Below are positions 61,690-64,000 of a stretch of DNA of 64,000 nucleotides, piece by piece (positions within the stretch are counted from its first letter, which is position 1; each line of letters opens with the position of its first letter). The translations under genes and the position numbers were made by a program. The stretch comes from Cyclospora cayetanensis. Its lineage: Eukaryota > Apicomplexa > Conoidasida > Eucoccidiorida > Eimeriidae. The notes beneath the pieces were generated by a model. That model ran no database searches and was not told the origin of the DNA. It saw only the letters and a program-made list of their open reading frames with translations. The stretch lies in NCBI RefSeq assembly GCF_002999335.1, contig NW_020312044.1, positions 1-64,000 on the forward strand. The letters run 5' to 3'.

Positions 61690-64000
61690 TCATTCTCGCC
61701 ATCCAGCTACGCTGCAGTAGGTAAATATACCCCAAACCATCTAAGCTGCCCTTCGCAATAGCGAGCATCCGGCTCCTGCCTTTGCTTTCGTCCAGTCAGA
61801 GCATTGTCGACTGAGCCACAATGCGCTCTGAAAGACACCCGTTACCATACTAGCAAGAACCGTTTCCTCTCCCCACATGGCAGAAGTTCAATTCGCCAGT
61901 TTTCCTCTGCATGCGCATTCTTAAAGCCTTTAGTGCTCATCATGTGCAACACTGTGCTCTCTATGGAATTTATTCCAAATGACCACATCGCCTCTCCGAC
62001 CGACATTATAAATACGGACAAGGCAGGATAGGCGAGGTGAAGAAGCATTACAGCCAAAGTGCACACACTGTACTAGACAGCCGCGTCTGACTAGGATCTT
62101 CGACACACCCACTTTTCATACAATTCCCATAAAACACAATTGCTTCACAGGGCAATTGAACTTCTTCTACCGATGCGCGAGTATTATGAGGCTACGGTAC
62201 ACAACACTCGGAGCACACAGTAATCATGTCAAATAACAGCAAGTACTGCACCGCATGTGCCTGCTGCCTCTAACCTTGCGTGCGACCTTCTGCCACTATC
62301 TCTCCGTGCCGTATCATGGTGCGCTCAAGCAAAAACTGCCCCGTCACGATCCCGCCTAGTACTTCCTCTTCTGGAATAAGCTGTGCATAGCGGTGTACCG
62401 GCTTGCTAATACAATATCCAGCAATACCAAGAAGATACCTCAGTTCTCGTATTTTCTTCATCAGCGGCTGCAGCGACAGTAGTTCATTCTTGAAGACGCA
62501 ACTAAAAGCCGCTCCAGTTTTAGTGCTACGCATATTCCTGCCCTTTCACCTGTAGCATGAAAGATGACTAATGATCCCAGTGCAGCACAGAAGCTAGGTA
62601 CAGTCGTCAGCCCAAGCACATTTTCCGAAGGAAAGGGCTGTTCCCACGCAATGCTGCGAAATCTTTTTCCCTGTAATATCGAACTAACTTTTTGTCACGC
62701 AAAGTCCACGGTAAGACCAAAGCCAAGCCTCAGTCTCACCGCCATACAAATGAATGCCACAGTGACTACAATAGCAACGCTGGAGCACCGAGACGGAAGA
62801 CAATTTATCAGCTTGTTGTTATGCTCTGTGCAGCCCACCGGGAACCAAAGCCTCATGCGGTAAATCGGCTGGGAACTTTCCTGTACACCCACACCGGAAA
62901 AAAACTACACACCAACATAACCACTATCTCCCTGTGCCCCGCAATCGCATGCCCCATGCAAGGGTTTGTGGTGATATTGGCTACCTGAGCACATGTAGTT
63001 CGAGGACGCCTCAATAGGTTTCGCTACAACACGCGCAATTTCACCGGCCTTCGGTTTTCCTGGTACTATCCCACTACTGCCAACTGCAATTCACCAACGC
63101 CCCCCATAAGAGCTTTCCGCTCGGCAGGCTAAGCGCACGGAGGATAAGCAAACTCCTAGCGAAATGATGTAAAGTGCTTTGGCGCTATTTTCGAATGAAA
63201 CGCGCTAGACGATTGTGGATCTGCACCAAATCACGAAAGCATATCTATCAAGCACAAGGGAAGCCATGTAACTCGGAATACGTATTGTCTGCTTCTGCCC
63301 AGCCAGACCCAGATAGCTCTTGCCTTGAGTAAACCCACTTGCTAGACCACACCAGCGCAGCCTTGCAGCAATACACCCGGTACATGAGCCCATTGGCCGT
63401 ACCAAGTACAACAGCGATATATGCAAGAACTGCATGGCCTCCACGGAGTCGAAGTTTCTCTGGACAAGGACGCACCTAGAGTACATGACTCTCTTCAAGC
63501 AATCCTACGTTTGCACGCCAGGAGTCTAGATAAGTGGTATAGGTGTCCTGAAAGGGCAGTCACATGAACACCAATCTCTACGGGTCTACGTCCTATTTAG
63601 ATTTCTCCTGAGCCGCGCGCGACTAATAACTATGACACATGTGTCTTCCTCCATAAGCCGTAGGCCGCAAACCTGGAGGCGTTGGTAGCGATCCCTTACA
63701 GGGACATTCCTTTTTTTTCTTTGATGATGGTATATGATTTCCAGCTTCACGCGACGACGGACATTTCTTTACTTATACTGCAGAAGGGAGCTGGGTGGGT
63801 AATGTACGCTTATATTATTTTTATACACGCTGGTGTGTCTGTGCGTCATGCACATCCCACTAGTCGGTATCCAGTCGCTAGCTAAGGCAGTACAGCTGCA
63901 TAGCTTGCAGTGCACACTCACAGAAGCACTCGACATCGACCTTCAGGAATCTCTTAAACCTGTAGCCATGCATAGGGGAGTGCACGAAATCACCCTCCAA
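61690..64000 (+). repeat. Array unit, last copy in window
   Basis: Collinear with 48,720-51,000 and, over 62,215-62,420, with 57,515-57,720. It is still in repeat at the window edge, so the right limit of the array is unknown. Confidence 0.75.

Larger units (their letters stand above)
43390..64000. repeat. Tandem array of divergent long units, about 3.9-4.9 kb period
   Basis: One anchor block (CTTG-CTTG...AACCCACTT-CT...ACCACGCCAGC type) recurs in the same orientation at 45,441, 50,361, 54,262, 58,530 and 63,317, with a partial copy at 43,396. Spacings are about 4.92, 3.90, 4.27 and 4.79 kb. Other blocks recur between the anchors in constant order: one at 46,921, 55,279 and 59,925, and another at 44,610, 49,485, 57,690 and 62,397. 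Copies look roughly 60-75 percent alike by eye, so the array is old. It continues past the window edge. It carries no intact gene that I can recognise. It could be an ancient satellite of large unit size, or tandem copies of a decayed element or gene. Confidence 0.8.

Noticed and set aside
43390..64000. CRISPR-like or short-spacer array
   Set aside because: The repeats are kilobase-sized, diverged and in a eukaryotic chromosome.

Overview
The window is the left end of a nuclear chromosome from a coccidian apicomplexan, most likely Eimeria or a close relative such as Cyclospora. Five things point there. Positions 1-117 are an uninterrupted CCCTAAA array, the C-strand of a TTTAGGG telomere. There is a secreted protein built of five PAN/apple domains, the microneme-protein architecture. 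The genes are intron-rich. One gene carries a dense CAG/glutamine tract of the kind that fills Eimeria coding sequence. Finally, there is a decayed Ty3/gypsy-type retroelement, a class known in Eimeria but rare in Apicomplexa. The species cannot be fixed by reading alone.

Layout from the telomere inward. 1-117 is telomere. 118-17,780 is gene-free subtelomere in which I recognise one object: a heavily mutated retrotransposon pol region on the minus strand at about 8.7-12.4 kb, with reverse transcriptase, RNase H, integrase and possibly a chromodomain in the expected order. 17.8-25.8 kb is the only compact gene block. It holds a plus-strand Gln-rich coiled-coil gene (17,781-20,644, about five exons) and, facing it, a minus-strand seven-exon major facilitator transporter (21,727-25,818) whose exon phases all join in frame. 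26-32.7 kb holds little beyond one intact 227-codon minus-strand frame (30,033-30,716) of unknown function. An intronless PAN/apple gene lies at 32,785-34,218 on the minus strand. 34.2-40.8 kb is again without recognisable genes.

From about 43.4 kb to the window edge the DNA is a tandem array of very divergent units, spaced about 3.9-4.9 kb apart. They can be matched block by block only by reading short shared words. One block also occurs in inverted orientation at 40,861-41,110, so the array edge is head-to-head around 43.2 kb. No intact gene is evident in the array, though some stretches keep reading-frame similarity between copies. This array is the least explained and most interesting part of the window.

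The genes do not form an obvious functional module. The transporter and coiled-coil gene are convergent neighbours, and the PAN/apple protein would belong to the secreted invasion repertoire. All exon boundaries, domain calls and repeat alignments were made by eye without database searches.
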